Source: Ifrita kowaldi
Lineage: Eukaryota > Chordata > Aves > Passeriformes > Cinclosomatidae
Length of the DNA stretch: 64,000 nt
Assembly: GCA_013398055.1 (NCBI GenBank)
Contig: VZRS01012469.1
Span: 294,001-358,000 of the forward strand
Direction: 5' to 3'
Part shown: piece after piece, positions 1 to 13,260 of the stretch
Numbering within the stretch: position 1 is the first letter of the stretch
How the letters are laid out: every line of letters starts with the position of its first letter
The notes under the pieces: model-generated
Databases searched by the model: none
Told to the model about the DNA's origin: nothing
What the model saw: the letters and a program-made list of their open reading frames with translations, nothing else
Translations under genes and position numbers: made by a program

Positions 1-3000
1 CTGTCAAGTGCAACTACTGCAAATAAAATGGTGAGATGGGTTTATCTAATGTAACACAACTGTTGTCTTTGCTACACAGCTAAGGATTATTTGCTCTTCG
101 ACACTTGCTCTCTGGTCTTCCCTCTTCAGGAAGCCCATAAATCAAACAAATTTACACCTCACAAAACCAAAAGCAACATAGCTAATTTTAGTATTAGCTG
201 TGGATATGAAAGCTGCGACAGGCAGCTGGCACAATTTTTATTCTACACTGACATTTGTCTCCATGGGAGCCATAACACACAGTTGTGTTGGTGACTTTGA
301 ACTCACTTCTTGGCCATCAATTTGTGTGACTGTAGATGAGCTCTTGAGGCAACTTTGTCCATTACTTATGAGTTTCTTTTCACTGAATGTTCAACATTTG
401 CCTGTCATTCAGCATTAACTCTTTTCTGCATATTCTCTTCCTTCTTTTTTGGCCTTCAGGTTGGCATATCATCCTCAAGTTTGAAACTGTGATATACAAG
501 CAGGGGTACCTGATTCATTTCACTTAAAAATATGAACCCAATAGACATAATCCAGAATCTCTGGCTCTGAATTGGGTTAGCATATGTTATATTTGATTTG
601 TATTTCTATCAGTATCAACCCAAGCATCCTTATACACACCAGCTATGAACATGATTTATAGCAAGTCATTCAAGGGAAAGCATACAGCTTCCCTTCACAA
701 TTTGACGTTATCAAGATTACTTCAGAAGCTGGCAGCAGCTACCACAAGCAACAAGCTGTCACTGTAAATAAATCACTCCCTCAGAAATAAAAGTTAAAAA
801 TATAGATTAACGTGAACAGAGGTCAGTATTTTAGGCTTAGTTTTTGTTTCACCTCTCAGCCAAGCCACAAATCAGCCCCGTACCTGACCAAAAAGCCAAA
901 AATTAGCACAAAACTCTTCATTTGTATTTAAGACAGAAATAAGAACCAGGAATTAAAAACAAAACAAACAAAAAAAGGTAGATACCATGCCTTTGGGTAG
1001 CCCATTTTATCAGATTTACAACATGGATTTAGTCTTTAAAAAAGTACTGGCCAACAACTTGAACAAGTGTGGTCATTGGGACTTACCTTACAAGTTTTCA
1101 AATATTCTAAATAAAACCACTAACAATACTTAATATGCGTTTTGGGAATGACTGTTCTCATACTTCCAATTTCTGTAAAGATACCCCTACTCGAATAGCA
1201 TTCTTATTCCCAAGGCTACTGTATTCTGCTCATGTAAGTCTACAAAGAGGTACTTGGAAAGGCCCTCAACAGAAGTACCAATGTACTCTGTGGTAAGAAT
1301 GTTAGCTTGTAATGTGCAAATCCCATCAGAGTAGACTGAAAATTAGTACAGAAACACAACTTGGCCTACACACCCGCAACAATAACAAAACAAAACCGGA
1401 ATCTTAATCTGCTTTGCTTTTCTTTCTTAATGAACAATGTTTAAAATATAAAGAAATTCAAATTACTGCCTTAATATTCTACAGCTTTGATTTACTTAAG
1501 TCTAAAATTTAAATAACTCATTTGTTACTCAATCCTTTAAGTAAAACAAGTCAAGTGGAGGAAGCCACCTGGAAGTAGAACTTGCTAGAAAGTCAAAACA
1601 GCTTTTGACAGCTTTTACACAATGACAAAAATATTTTCATGGGACTTGGCTCCCAGCTGGAATGATTTTGTCACTGCTTATGATATCCTAGTTTCTTCTT
1701 GGCAAAAAAGCATCTAAAAATTCTACTGGACAATAACGGTAATTTCAGAACTGTGATTCAGAGCACTTGCTGATTAAATTATCCCAAAACACTGGGGTCT
1801 TAACAGGAGTCTCACTTAGTGGTCTTTCCGCAACTTTATCCAACAAGGTATTGTTCAGTAACCTTACAGCTGTGGTCATCTTCCGCTACCAGCAATTCTA
1901 CAGCTGTCGAGATGTCCTCAGTCTTGCTTGTCAGTCACTTTATGTCTCACCAACGCACTTATTTTGCATTTTGACACATGAAAAGCCATACATTTACATT
2001 TCATTGTTAGAGGACTCTAGGCATAGAGTATGCCAAGCATTAGGACTCTAAGCATATTTTCTCTCCATAGAAAAAGTAAGAATCTGAAATTCCAGAAAAG
2101 AAATTTGTTCATTAAAATATTCACAATGCTTTTGATAATGTGACACCATCAACTAGAAAATGTGAGAGTTTTGAAAAAAATCTCATTAAATTATACTGCT
2201 TTACACTACTCATCCAAGTATCCTTTTCAAAGCCAATACAGTATAAACATGAAAGAAACTAACTGTGAAAAGTATATCTCCTACAGTTTACCACTCTTTG
2301 ATATGTAAATAATTCACTGCAATCCTTTTTAATATTTTCTCTCCACTCTCATGCTGATAAAGCAGCTTTTGCTATAAAAGAATATACTACATTTATTAGC
2401 ACACGTGTACAGGTGTATGCAAAAAATACTGTGTGTGAACAGAGCTGAAGAGAAGGAAGGATGAATTTTTCATGCTTTCAAATGTAATAAACACAAAACC
2501 TTTAAGATATGTTTAAGTTTACTCTCTGTGTGTGCTGTGTTTATTTATGGGTAATACATGAGCAAACATGAAGATCTGAAAAGTAGAAAACAATCGAGGT
2601 GAAAAAAGCTATAATTAATGACCAACATTAACTGAAGACTTCTAGATAGAAAGATGAATCCCCATGCCCACTATCCAGGACTACATGTGGACAGATGCAT
2701 TTGGATGTTCTAGACTTCACCTGGGGGCTCTGTTCTTAAGTAAACAAAGCATCTCAATTCTATCCAGCTCTGATAAGAGGAATCAAGATAGCTACATGAA
2801 TACCAGCAATGATGTCTGCACTACAACCCAAGGGCCCAAACCAAATTAAGCAAATTGATTCATTATGCATTCTAGTCTATGACTTTTACTGTGAACTTTA
2901 AAAGGTAAAAGTTGTCAATTGGCACACAAGGGAGTACATGTACCTGTGCGGAGACAAGTAATAGGGGAAAAAAACAGGAGCACAGCAGAAAACAACTAGT

Positions 3001-3295
3001 CTTGATTCAAATACTTTGCTACAAAATTTTAAAAAGCCAGAATGATTCTGTGTTTCATGATCAAGGAAAAAAATATTTGTGTCAGAACAGGCAAGAACAG
3101 ATATCTCATAAGGCTCCAGTGAATAGCTGCAAAGCATGCAGCAGCCAGAAGGTGAATGCTCCGTTCTCCCAATACACAATTACCACATTTGCTTATTGAG
3201 CCAACAACTTCACTGCAAATGCTATGGAATGTTTGGCAAACAATGATTAAATTATTTGATTTTGCACTTGTACTCTACTTCTGAAATCTTGTATT
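1..3295. other. AT-rich noncoding stretch
   Basis: I see no gene here. Reading frames are short; the longest is 95 codons at 2912-3199, almost exactly antisense to a 93-codon frame at 2898-3179, and neither has a recognisable motif. There are no interspersed repeats I can name and no tandem repeat of note. It reads as intergenic or intronic filler. Confidence 0.7.
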
Positions 3296-3640
3296 CACCC
3301 CTCCTCCTCCTCCTTTTTAAACCTCTTATCCCCACCACATGCCACCTCCCCCCTCAGCAGGGGCCTTGGTCATGAGAAATTACCGTGCTACCTCGTGCCC
3401 GTAAGAAATTGTAGGGCCTGGTGTTCGAGTTATCCAGGCATAACAAGTTATTTCCCAGCATGCTCACTGATTAGGTACCTTCCATAACCATAAAGTCAAC
3501 AATAATCTACCTACATGCCCTTTCTGCAGGTGGCTGACCTATAAATGTTAAGTAAGTCAGTGGCAGTTCAGTCTAAATTACTTGCAAAGCATTATGCGTA
3601 AACATTAATGCTGCAGCATGTCCTTAACTATACAACTGGG
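3296..3640. promoter_or_regulatory. candidate conserved noncoding element
   Basis: A pyrimidine-rich run (CTC repeats at 3298-3313) leads into a block of balanced composition with several CpGs near 3380-3430 and again near 3595, unlike its AT-rich flanks. It has no open frame of useful length. Such CpG retention in an AT-rich desert is typical of constrained noncoding elements, but conservation is not visible from one sequence. It could also be an old unrecognised repeat. Confidence 0.35.
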
Positions 3641-6600
3641 ACTCTATAGTCTGCAAAATAATGTTACTTGATATTTTTTCCTACATAAAAGCCTTTTCCC
3701 ATCACAAAATTATGCAATGCCCCTCTTACCTGATGTTCCATTCTTTCCCTCAAGTCTTTCCCACAAAAATTAAAAGCAACTTCCTTTAGTTTGGGGCCAA
3801 TTCCTCCTCTTTTAAGTGTGTCTTTTCTAAACATCTAAGGACCCAACATATTGACACAGATTTCTATCAAGCCCCACTTTTCTGTGAAAAACTTTCTAAT
3901 AGAACATATTTTTAAAATTCACCTGACTTCTTCCACTGCCCAAACAAAAGATTTAGAGCTTAGTACTTAAAAAAATCCAAAACCTCACATACCATGGGAA
4001 CCACGAGTATCAAATATAATGTTATAACATGTACCATAAAAGCAGTGCAGGAGTAACAGTGGCTGCTATGTTCGAGTGGCAGTACTGAAGAGCACAGAGC
4101 CTGTGATTTCATGCAGTGCCCTGTGACTGGAATGATAACAATCCACATTCCCTGTGCAGTCACTCAAACACTTCCCTTTGGGTATTGTGGCACTGAATGC
4201 TCTTTGCTATTAACTACAAGCCAGAGGAAAAGAGTATGTCACCTTCCTGGAAACTCTGAAATGCATAGTTGTCTGACACTGTTTCAAAATCAAAATCAAA
4301 GACTTGTCAGTTCTTTTGGTTGCCTTCTTGGATTAATTCCTTCACAGAAAATGCTAAGGAGAAAAACATCCAGCAGATTTAGTAAGCAATGTAAGACATA
4401 TGATTTTGTCAGCACTGAGTTCAATAGCTAAACTTGTCCAGTAGCTTAATTATGAGCAGTCCTAAAACTCAGTCTGCAATTATAAATGCTGTCAAATTAG
4501 TTCCCAGAATTATCTCCAGGTGGTGGAGGCAGACATATGGTTGTATTTTACTATGAGGATGACAAAGGGTGGAAATCAGTTTTTAGACTTGAGTAAGTAT
4601 ATCTCCAGGACAGCTTGTGCAGACAGTTGGTATTTTACAATAAAGTTAACTCCAGTGATACAAAGTACCAACACATCTCTTCCATCTCTTCTCAGTTTAA
4701 ACATCACTTAGGTACTCTTCTGCAGAAAAAACTTTCGTTTCTATCCTCATTTTGCCACCAAAATAAAAAAGCCAGCAAACAAACAATGAAAACAACCGAG
4801 CTCCTTTCATCTACAAAATGATTAAAATATTTAGAACACCTCAAGGACATTGCAATAGCTACTCTTAAGAGGGCAAATAGGAGATACCATGAGAGCAACA
4901 CCAGAGTTTAACCAACAGCAGATTCACATCAGCTTCTTTACATAGATTTTAAGATAGCTCTGCTGAGCCTATTCCTTACATTATGTTTGAGGGAAATGGA
5001 CAAAAAAGACTGTATTGTATTCATATTAGTCTTTCAGTTACAGAGTGACTGGTGACCAGTTTTGCTCACCAGTAAAGCAGCCAAACAGGTCAGTGTTCCA
5101 CCACCTCAGACTGCAGACTCATCAACACACCTGCATAACTCACGTTTGGGAATCCTTCCTACTGCAAGACATGGATGACAAACTCCAAGCAACTAAAATA
5201 CTATCCAATATAAACGTTGAGGCATATACATTTTCCATCATTTCTACCTTGAAAGAGACAATCCACTTTTGCAGTGGTATAAAATCCTGATGAGGAGCAC
5301 AAAATCCTGAACCTTAAACTGCCACGCGAGCACTGAACTTCACTCTTTGGTAGTACAGTAGCATTCAACCTGAAATCAGCTTCAAAGAGAAGTGAGGAAA
5401 TACAGTGACTCAAAAGGAAACAAAACTTCCAAACAAAAGATACCCTTCTACGGCTGCTCAGAAATTCAGGACAGCAGAGATGGATGATGTGCACATAAGA
5501 TAGTCAAGGCCATGCCATTTTCTCACAGCCACAGCTTCCATTTGATCAAGAGAGAAAAATCACACACACGCTCCAAGTCTCTCTAAGCTACAACATGGCA
5601 GTATTTCCAAGTTGTTCACTACTGCTTACTCTTTATAGCAAAAATATGCCATGCTTTTTTACCTTCATTTGGATTCCATGTTATGCTTTCAAAAGAAGAT
5701 ACGACATTGCTGTTCAAATGTAAAAGAAATACAAATATTTCTGAAACGGTACCCTTCAAAAAATTAATCTATACTGTAACATCCCTTGTACATTTAAAAC
5801 CAGCACCGAATAGCAAAACATACACTATTATTACCCAGTACACATTTACTGTATGCCAGAGCCCAAAAACAGTTAAGAAAATGGGGAAGTTGCTTTTTTC
5901 CCTCTACACAAATTTTTTAATGGGGAACATAATGGTAAGCCATGTTTGCTGGCATTCTGTGCAACATCTACAAATTGCCTCTGCAAAGCATTATAGGTTG
6001 TCAGACTAATGCAGTTGAAGATAATTTGGCCTTTCAGTGAATTGAACCTCACAGCACGATTATACTCCAGCACCAAGTAGAGTGTCACAATTATTCTTTC
6101 ATGCTGAATTACCATATAATGTCATAAGCCTACCTGTCATAAGTCCTGCAGCCGAGCTTGAATTTTTTCTAAATCTATGGTTCATGGGAAAAAAATGAAT
6201 TTTTTGCATCTAATGGAAATCTGATTGTTTTTATCAACAACAAATTTCATAGCAAATCAAAGGATATGCTTGGACAAACAATCTGATACTCAAGGTTAAA
6301 AAACACACAAATAATAAATTGCTGGTGTGTCATGTTCAATTTTTACTACTGCATTACACTGCAATAACCATAACAGGATCTAAATTGTTGTCAGAACATT
6401 AAACAAACCCCCTTACTTCACAAAGGCATCCTGCCTGAGTAATTCACACAACGGAAACAACTATCACATTTTCCACTGTCCCACCACCATACCATACATC
6501 AATGCAGTTTATGCATTTGGACAATTTTTTGAATAAATTACTTCCATCCTGGCTGATGTTGCCACTTTGGTAAGAGACAGATCAGTTTTAATTGTCTTTT

Positions 6601-8160
6601 TGTCTATACTGAGCCACTGTTTTTCTGGTTTCTTCCTGCCCTTACATCCTGAGCACCAAAATAAACTATGACCATATCAAATTGCTTAATTCTAGGCAAA
6701 TCAGTGCCCTTAGCAGAAAGAAATCCATGAGCTCACTTGTCATTTCCACTGTTATTAGTCTTCTTCCTTGCATTCACCTAAGCAAAGTTGGGGAAGTGGG
6801 GGTGGGGTGTGTGTCTGTGTGTTTCTGTGTGTATGCTTTTAAGCAACAAACTAGCTCTGACCCGGCCTGAACAAACCATTATGTAAATTCAACCCATTGC
6901 ATTGGTTGGATCAGTATTACCATACAAAACACTAACTTCAAAACTTTTACTTCAGCCAAAATCCCATTCCTGGCAAAGAGGCATCAAACTAAAGAATTAC
7001 AGAAAAAAAAAGTACAAACAAAAATAATCATCAGACCTTAATGAGGCTGAAAAGGTTTCTCTCAATAGTCAAAATAAATGCACGTTTCTTTAGTCATTCT
7101 TATCCCACACGAAGATACAGTGTTAACTACACACACACATACAAGGAACTAACTCTGTACTGTGTGAAATGAGATGCTGGGATCTGAACAGATCAACATT
7201 GAAAAACCATATTCAACTCATTAAGCGCTTATTTATAAATACTAGTTTTATCTGCAACTGAAAACAGCTCACCACCTCATGGACAGTCATTAATGTTATA
7301 CTACATGAACTCAGCATACTTGTGGTAATTAATACATTTGTAGTTAAACAACTGTACATTTTTACTTTCATTACTTCAAAATGAGCAAATAAACAGTATT
7401 AATGCTTGGAACAGAAAGGCCATAATTCCTTGTCTCAACACATAGCTAGAGCAGAAGTAGAGATAAGGGCAGCCTTCCTCCCTTTGCACAGAAATGCTCA
7501 CATTCACTGCTGTGTGTGGGTTTCCCACCTGCCCAAGCTCAGCCCAGGGCACAACTGAAGAACAAGAGGCAACAATCAGCACAAGCAAGCTGAGTCTGTA
7601 TGATACAGAGTTAATGACTTAACATTTTATGTTACCTTCATTAGCAAACCAACTGACATAAACTAACATAAGTTAGATCAGTTAGATCCAACTGCATTTT
7701 CTAAATAAGACCCCCTTGTGATTGCCAACAGTTCAGCACAGCCATTTGTACCAGTGACTGTGCTGGTGTCTTCCAGATGCAGAGCCAGATCATTGATGTA
7801 TTACTGGCCAGAGCAGAAAGAAATCACCTTCCTATTGGATGACAACTCAAAGATACCAACATTTCTTGGCTCCTATTCTCACATTTTAAAAACGAAAATA
7901 ATAAAGCTAACCCACATCTCCCTCACCTTATGGGGAGAAAATGTAATTTATGCCCAAAACGTCAATACCAGACTTATTTTTCCTTCTTAACTAAACCTTT
8001 ACCAGTTGGTACTGTTTATTTATAACCTCTGAAGCAATAATAAACACAGAACTATGATTTACTTCAAGCCTTTCTATTATTAAAACACTTTGTCTTATTG
8101 TTTTATTGATTTACAATCTGTCCTACTTACATTTTTAGCATCTGAAAACAATCAAGGCAC
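3641..8160. other. AT-rich noncoding stretch
   Basis: No gene is supported. The longest frame is 108 codons (5683-6009) with no recognisable domain. A small direct repeat of AAAATCCTGA sits near 5279-5310. A G-run followed by an imperfect TG repeat lies at 6790-6834 and is listed separately. Confidence 0.65.
6790..6834 (+). repeat. G-rich run and imperfect (TG)n microsatellite
   Basis: Three runs of four to five G (6790-6808) are followed by TG dinucleotides interrupted by C and T to 6834. Only three long G runs are present, so it falls short of a standard four-run G-quadruplex. Confidence 0.7.
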
Positions 8161-8450
8161 AAAGCTGCAAAATGTTTAGACATTAATTGTTAAGAGACAG
8201 CATTTTATTCCAGGCTAGGGGTTTGAGTCCTCGACTGCTAAGCATTCTGGTACGGAAATGATTTATGGCCTTGTAGCAATAACGATGCGGCAGAGCCATT
8301 AACATATTGGCAGACCCTAGGATGGATTATCGACATTGATTATTTCATGGACCACTGATATCCATTTGTTAAGAGAAGCTCGAAGATGGCCTCTCTCTGA
8401 CTGAAATCTTTTACGAGCAGACAGCATTTTAAGTATTAGGAACCTGGGAT
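8160..8450. promoter_or_regulatory. strong candidate conserved noncoding enhancer
   Basis: This block holds many CpGs in an AT-rich setting and homeodomain-type words, including GGATTA at 8324-8329 (OTX/PITX-type core) and a TTGATTAT word near 8336. Two short words recur at its two ends: AGACAGCATTTTA at 8195-8207 and 8419-8431, and TTGTTAAGAGA at 8187-8197 and 8366-8376. No coding frame spans it. The repeated words suggest paired factor binding sites. Motif names come from known binding specificities; enhancer function is inferred. Confidence 0.5.
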
Positions 8451-11400
8451 TTGGGCAATTTTTTTCCTCCTGCTCCCCTCCACCCTCCCCCCAGTCTACC
8501 TCTGTCTCCTCTTAGACTCTAACAAAAAGTGTCAAAAATTAAAGTTCATTCTTCACTATGGTCTTAATTTCTCAACTCATCATAACCATGTCTTCTTTAA
8601 AAATTAATGATTGCCAGCATTTAGCCACTGGTTGTTGCTATGAAGATCTATGCAAAAAGCAAGGATCCCTATAGAGTGCATGATATATGGAATTCTCTTT
8701 ATTACTACAATAAAACTTACTGACATTTCAATACTTCTGCAAATAGCATTATAGTATCAATCTTCTGAATTAGGTTGAAAATTAAGTTGTAAATTAAAAG
8801 AAAGTGTACTTTGGAATACAACATGATATGTCACCTAGAAAAAGACCTTTGTGCATAACAGAGCTGAGCAGAAAAACTGAAAGATAAGCCCAGGTGCCTC
8901 TAAAGTGCCTATTTCATCATAAAGGATCTAGGTTATATTTTACAAGAAGAACACAGTCTGAAAGGCCTTATATTTCACCTCAGGAGAACAGATTCTGAAT
9001 CTCTTAAAAAAAAAAAAAGATTAATTTGACAGCATCAGCTCATTAGCAGAGATGCCAAAAAAGCCCTCGCAAGGGACAGGTGGGATTTTAGGTGGAAGAG
9101 GGCTGTGAGGGTGGGGAGAAAGACGGAAAGATGAGAAGGGAAGGAAAAAGGCTTTATTTTTGGTATAGGACCTCAGTGAAAATACCCTTCCTTCTTCAAA
9201 TATACTTGAGTTTCCAGAAAATAACAAATTATATCCACTACTACACTTGAGTTGTGCCAAAAGAGTAAAAAGGATTATAAATTATATTTTGATTGAAATA
9301 TAAATACCTTCGCTTATGGACCTGTTTGAGACTGCTAATAATGCAGGTTAATGGCTGAAAAATGAATTTCTGTGCCCCCCAAGACAGGTCTTTCAATATT
9401 TTCTAAAACAGGAGCTGCTAATGAGGTGATACATCAGGCTGAAATTCAAGCTAATATAAAAAATGTATTCGTGCTCACTGTGCATAAACACAAACTAAAA
9501 AAGTTGTTTTGCAATAGGAAAAAGCACATACATTAATACCCAAACAAGGAAGATGTTATACAGAGGAACAGCTACCAGCATAAAAGAAACCTCAGCTCTC
9601 CTCTGAGAGATCATTCCTCTGTATTCAGCAGCCTTAATGGTAAAGAGTTCCACTACCAGCTCCTCCATTTTTAGGAAATTCAAGAGATACAGTGTTTCCT
9701 GGATACAACTACATCTCTTTCAGTGCAATCAAGCTAACAAGACTGCATGATTCCTTTTTGGAAGTTATACGACTCTGGTATAAAGATATCAGGAAGCAAA
9801 AATATTCCTATTCACTAAACAGATTCAACAGTCACTACACGTTATAAAATCAAGTCAGTTATCATTTACAGCTTATAATGCCCTTCATAAAATGGCCATC
9901 TCCTTTATGGTTTGTCACAGTGCTTTTGTACAAAGAGCATTACACCTTAGAGTAAAACCAGATTTTGTTTAGGTATGGAACACCATCTTTCAAAAACTAC
10001 CCAAAATACATGAAAAGAACACGGTGCTCTTAGCCTCACCACACCTGAAAGTCCAAAACACACCTCACATTGCCAGAAGTACTTTTGATGGTTTAATGTG
10101 TAACCAGCTCCTTAAAGGAGGTAACATACACCTGAACGACACTGGCACCTTCCCCAGAGCTAGCACCAGGCGAGGAGGAACATTTGTGCAGCCTGGTGAA
10201 CATGCCAGTGTTTGTAACTACACAGAATCCAGGAGAGAGATGGGTTCAGAGAATGCAAAACTGGCATTAATTTTTAAACGGGAGATAACTTCTGAATTTC
10301 AGTAATAAAATTCATGTACACCGTGAAATGCCTGGAAAGAAAAATAATCCCACACACACAACACTCAGAGTAGCAGGTACATTTGTTTTCAACTGCTTGT
10401 GAATCAAAGCCCTCCTACCACATCTCCAGAAGGAAGCAACTGAGACTCCTGAGATCCCTCAGGAATCCCAGCCCCAAGCTGGCCATCAGGCAGAGGAAAG
10501 CACCTTTAAGCAAGCATTTGCTCAGGGGGTCTCCAACACCTGCTCCAGGACTGTCCAAGAGAAGCGTGGTGGTCCCCTCACCTGGAACAGCCATGAACAC
10601 CATCCACAGTTGTGCGCTCGGGAGAGAATCCTAAGGGCACGGTTAGAGCTGACAGTCCTCACACAATGAGGAACTGCCCCAGCACCAGCTAAGCAGTCGA
10701 ACTGATCTTGTCATGCTAATATAAAAAGGTACAAAAGTGAACTAAGTCCAATGGTAAACCTGAAAACAAAAGCACTAATATTCTAAGTTTCATACAAAAC
10801 CAAAATCAGATGAGAATTCATCTACATACACAAAACCTTATCACATGGCTTTACACAAGTTAACATTCATAAGTATCTCACAATATTGTTTAGTCATGGT
10901 ATCAGTTTGAAACTGCTGCAATATTCAGTGCAGTAACAGAGACTGTACACTATTCATCAACGTAGGCAAGCTTTGTAAGCCCTCTTTGAAGATTTACAAT
11001 TTCTGCATGGACAAGATGACTCCCAGATTTAAATTCATCTTTGTTCTAGTTTAGAAAACTAATAATGACCACTCACACAGCTGGATTTTAAACACATCAC
11101 CTAGAAAAACAACATGAAAACAACAAACTAAAAATGCATTCTAGTAAGTCAAAGACTTGCATAGCCTGTATGCATACCTCAAATGAGATTTCTTTAACTG
11201 TAATGGACTTCTATTTTTACAGTATTTGACATGGCCAAATAAGATCTCAATGATGAGTCACTGAATCTACTGTTATAACTGCAGATCTACAGTACTAGGT
11301 TGAAATCAGTGTCACATTCACATCCCTAAACGAGATGCAATGACTACTACTACTACTGTTTAGCAACAGATCTATACAAATTTAAATGGACCGTGATTTT

Positions 11401-13260
11401 TCTATAGCCAATCCTCAGACATGCTGCACTTCCCATTGTCCTCATCACCTAAAACCACTAACCCACAACTAGTATTAAAACAGAGCCTCTGTTCTGTTAG
11501 TTAACTTCTAAATTACTAATACACACAGAAAAGAAATACTTTTGAGAGAAACAGGCAAGGAAGAAAGAAGAAAAGTGACTCAGAGTCATGTTTGTGAGAT
11601 TTTCACAGCTAATCACACACAAGACTGATTCACTGCTCACCTCACTCTGTTCACTCATTTTTCATATCATACTTTTCACTGCCCCATCAGCCTGCTCCAC
11701 CAAGGTCAAATGAAGGAAATGATAGCGCACATACCACACTAAGATTTATTATAAACACTTCTGCTTTCTTCATATGTGGAGGAAATATGTTACTGACATT
11801 ACTGTTTATAAAAATTAAGGTAAGCAATAGAGGCCATCAGACTGGATAAATAATAAATGTAAAAATTTCAATAAAAAGGGAGCAATTTGTCTCTACTCAT
11901 TTGCAATGCCTGAAGATTTTTTTTTGTATCAACAAGACGATAAAAATTTCCATCATATAACACGAAAATTATCACTGCTACACAAGTCAAGTACTAGCAC
12001 ACCTCTTTTTTCCCCTTCCTTTCTTATACTTTAATTGAAATATCAAACCTGAGGCATAAATGCCACTTCAGCCACAGTAACAAAGCAAAGTCTCTGTGAA
12101 TTCATATATGTAACAATTATGAATGAGTGCACACCCAGAAGCTCAGGCCCGAAAGTAACCCATTAACTACAAGGGATGATTTGCAGCATGTTAACAAAGC
12201 CAAGTGATTTGGCCATGTGTAAATTCCTCCTTAGAAACAAGAGTGGTATTTCATTATTGTAAATCAGGAACTCACACAGTGAAGAAATAATGAGTTACCT
12301 ACAAAATAGCTACACATTTGTCAAAAGGGCAGTCAAACACCAAAAATCTTGCACTTTCCATCCAAAAGCCTATTTTGAAGATGTCCAAATCACCTGTGTA
12401 CTTTAGTGCCTGGCATGGAAATTCTATGAGACAGTACAGAAGAGAATAAACAAAGTTGTCTTTTCACATTGCCTATGAATGACCACAGCACATCACTAGA
12501 CCAATTTTCCAGGACTACAATGATTTTACTGAAGAAAAGTTTATTCAGATGTACTCAAGATCTTTCTATAATATGAACAAAGCATTTCAATACTTCTTCT
12601 CAAGCTATCAAATTATCTATTTCTATAAAAGAAATGGACATTTTTCTTAGTATCTCTTTAGTTAATTAGTTTAGATTTAGCAGTCAATGCTAAATGACTA
12701 CAAAAAAAGGTGACTGAAGATTTGAGTGAATGCAGGGCCAACAAAGCTCTATGTAGTAATTCTCACCAGCAGCTCTGACCAAAAGAAAAAGTCATATCCC
12801 TGTATTTGCAGAAATACAGAAGTACAGAAAAATAATGCAAAATGTGAAAGATGCCAAAAATTTGCTGCAAACATCATATGTGGTATATGCATCCAGGTTC
12901 AACATAGATATTACTGACTCTGCAATCTACATTAAAGAGACATCATTAAAAAATTCATCTCAGTGAAATAAGTCAAAAACAGTTGCACTGAGAAGGACAG
13001 GTCTGTAATCACACTTATCTATGTAAATAAATAACAGCACTTTTTATTTACACACTTATCAGAAATGTAAACCAGGAAATTAATTAATGTTCTCATATAC
13101 AGACCCCAGGGACTATTCCTGACAAGGCATAAGGGGCTTATATAAGGGCTGAGTATAGTTGTATGTACAGTAATATTTGATATAACACTCCCAAAATAAC
13201 TTACTCAGAGTAGTAAGAACTCTACTGTTTTAGTTTATAGCTAAAATATATTTCTATAAA
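8451..13260. other. AT-rich noncoding stretch with one GC-richer patch
   Basis: No gene is supported. A C-rich tract occurs at about 8468-8500 and a G/A-rich one at 9095-9150. Around 10380-10700 the composition is more GC-rich and short frames of 83 and 62 codons overlap on opposite strands, without motifs. A (TAC)n run of five units lies at 11344-11358. The longest frame is 93 codons at 10024-10305. Confidence 0.6.

Noticed and set aside
6790..6808. G-quadruplex at 6.8 kb
   Set aside because: Only three long G runs.
8215..8250. tRNA-like T-arm words in the 8.2-kb block
   Set aside because: TTTGAGTCC only loosely resembles the T-loop, and there is no D-arm, anticodon arm or acceptor stem.
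12726..12917. Cys-rich frame with CxC and two CxxC pairs, zinc-finger-like at a glance
   Set aside because: The spacing fits no zinc-finger class, it is only 63 codons, and the DNA is ordinary AT-rich filler.
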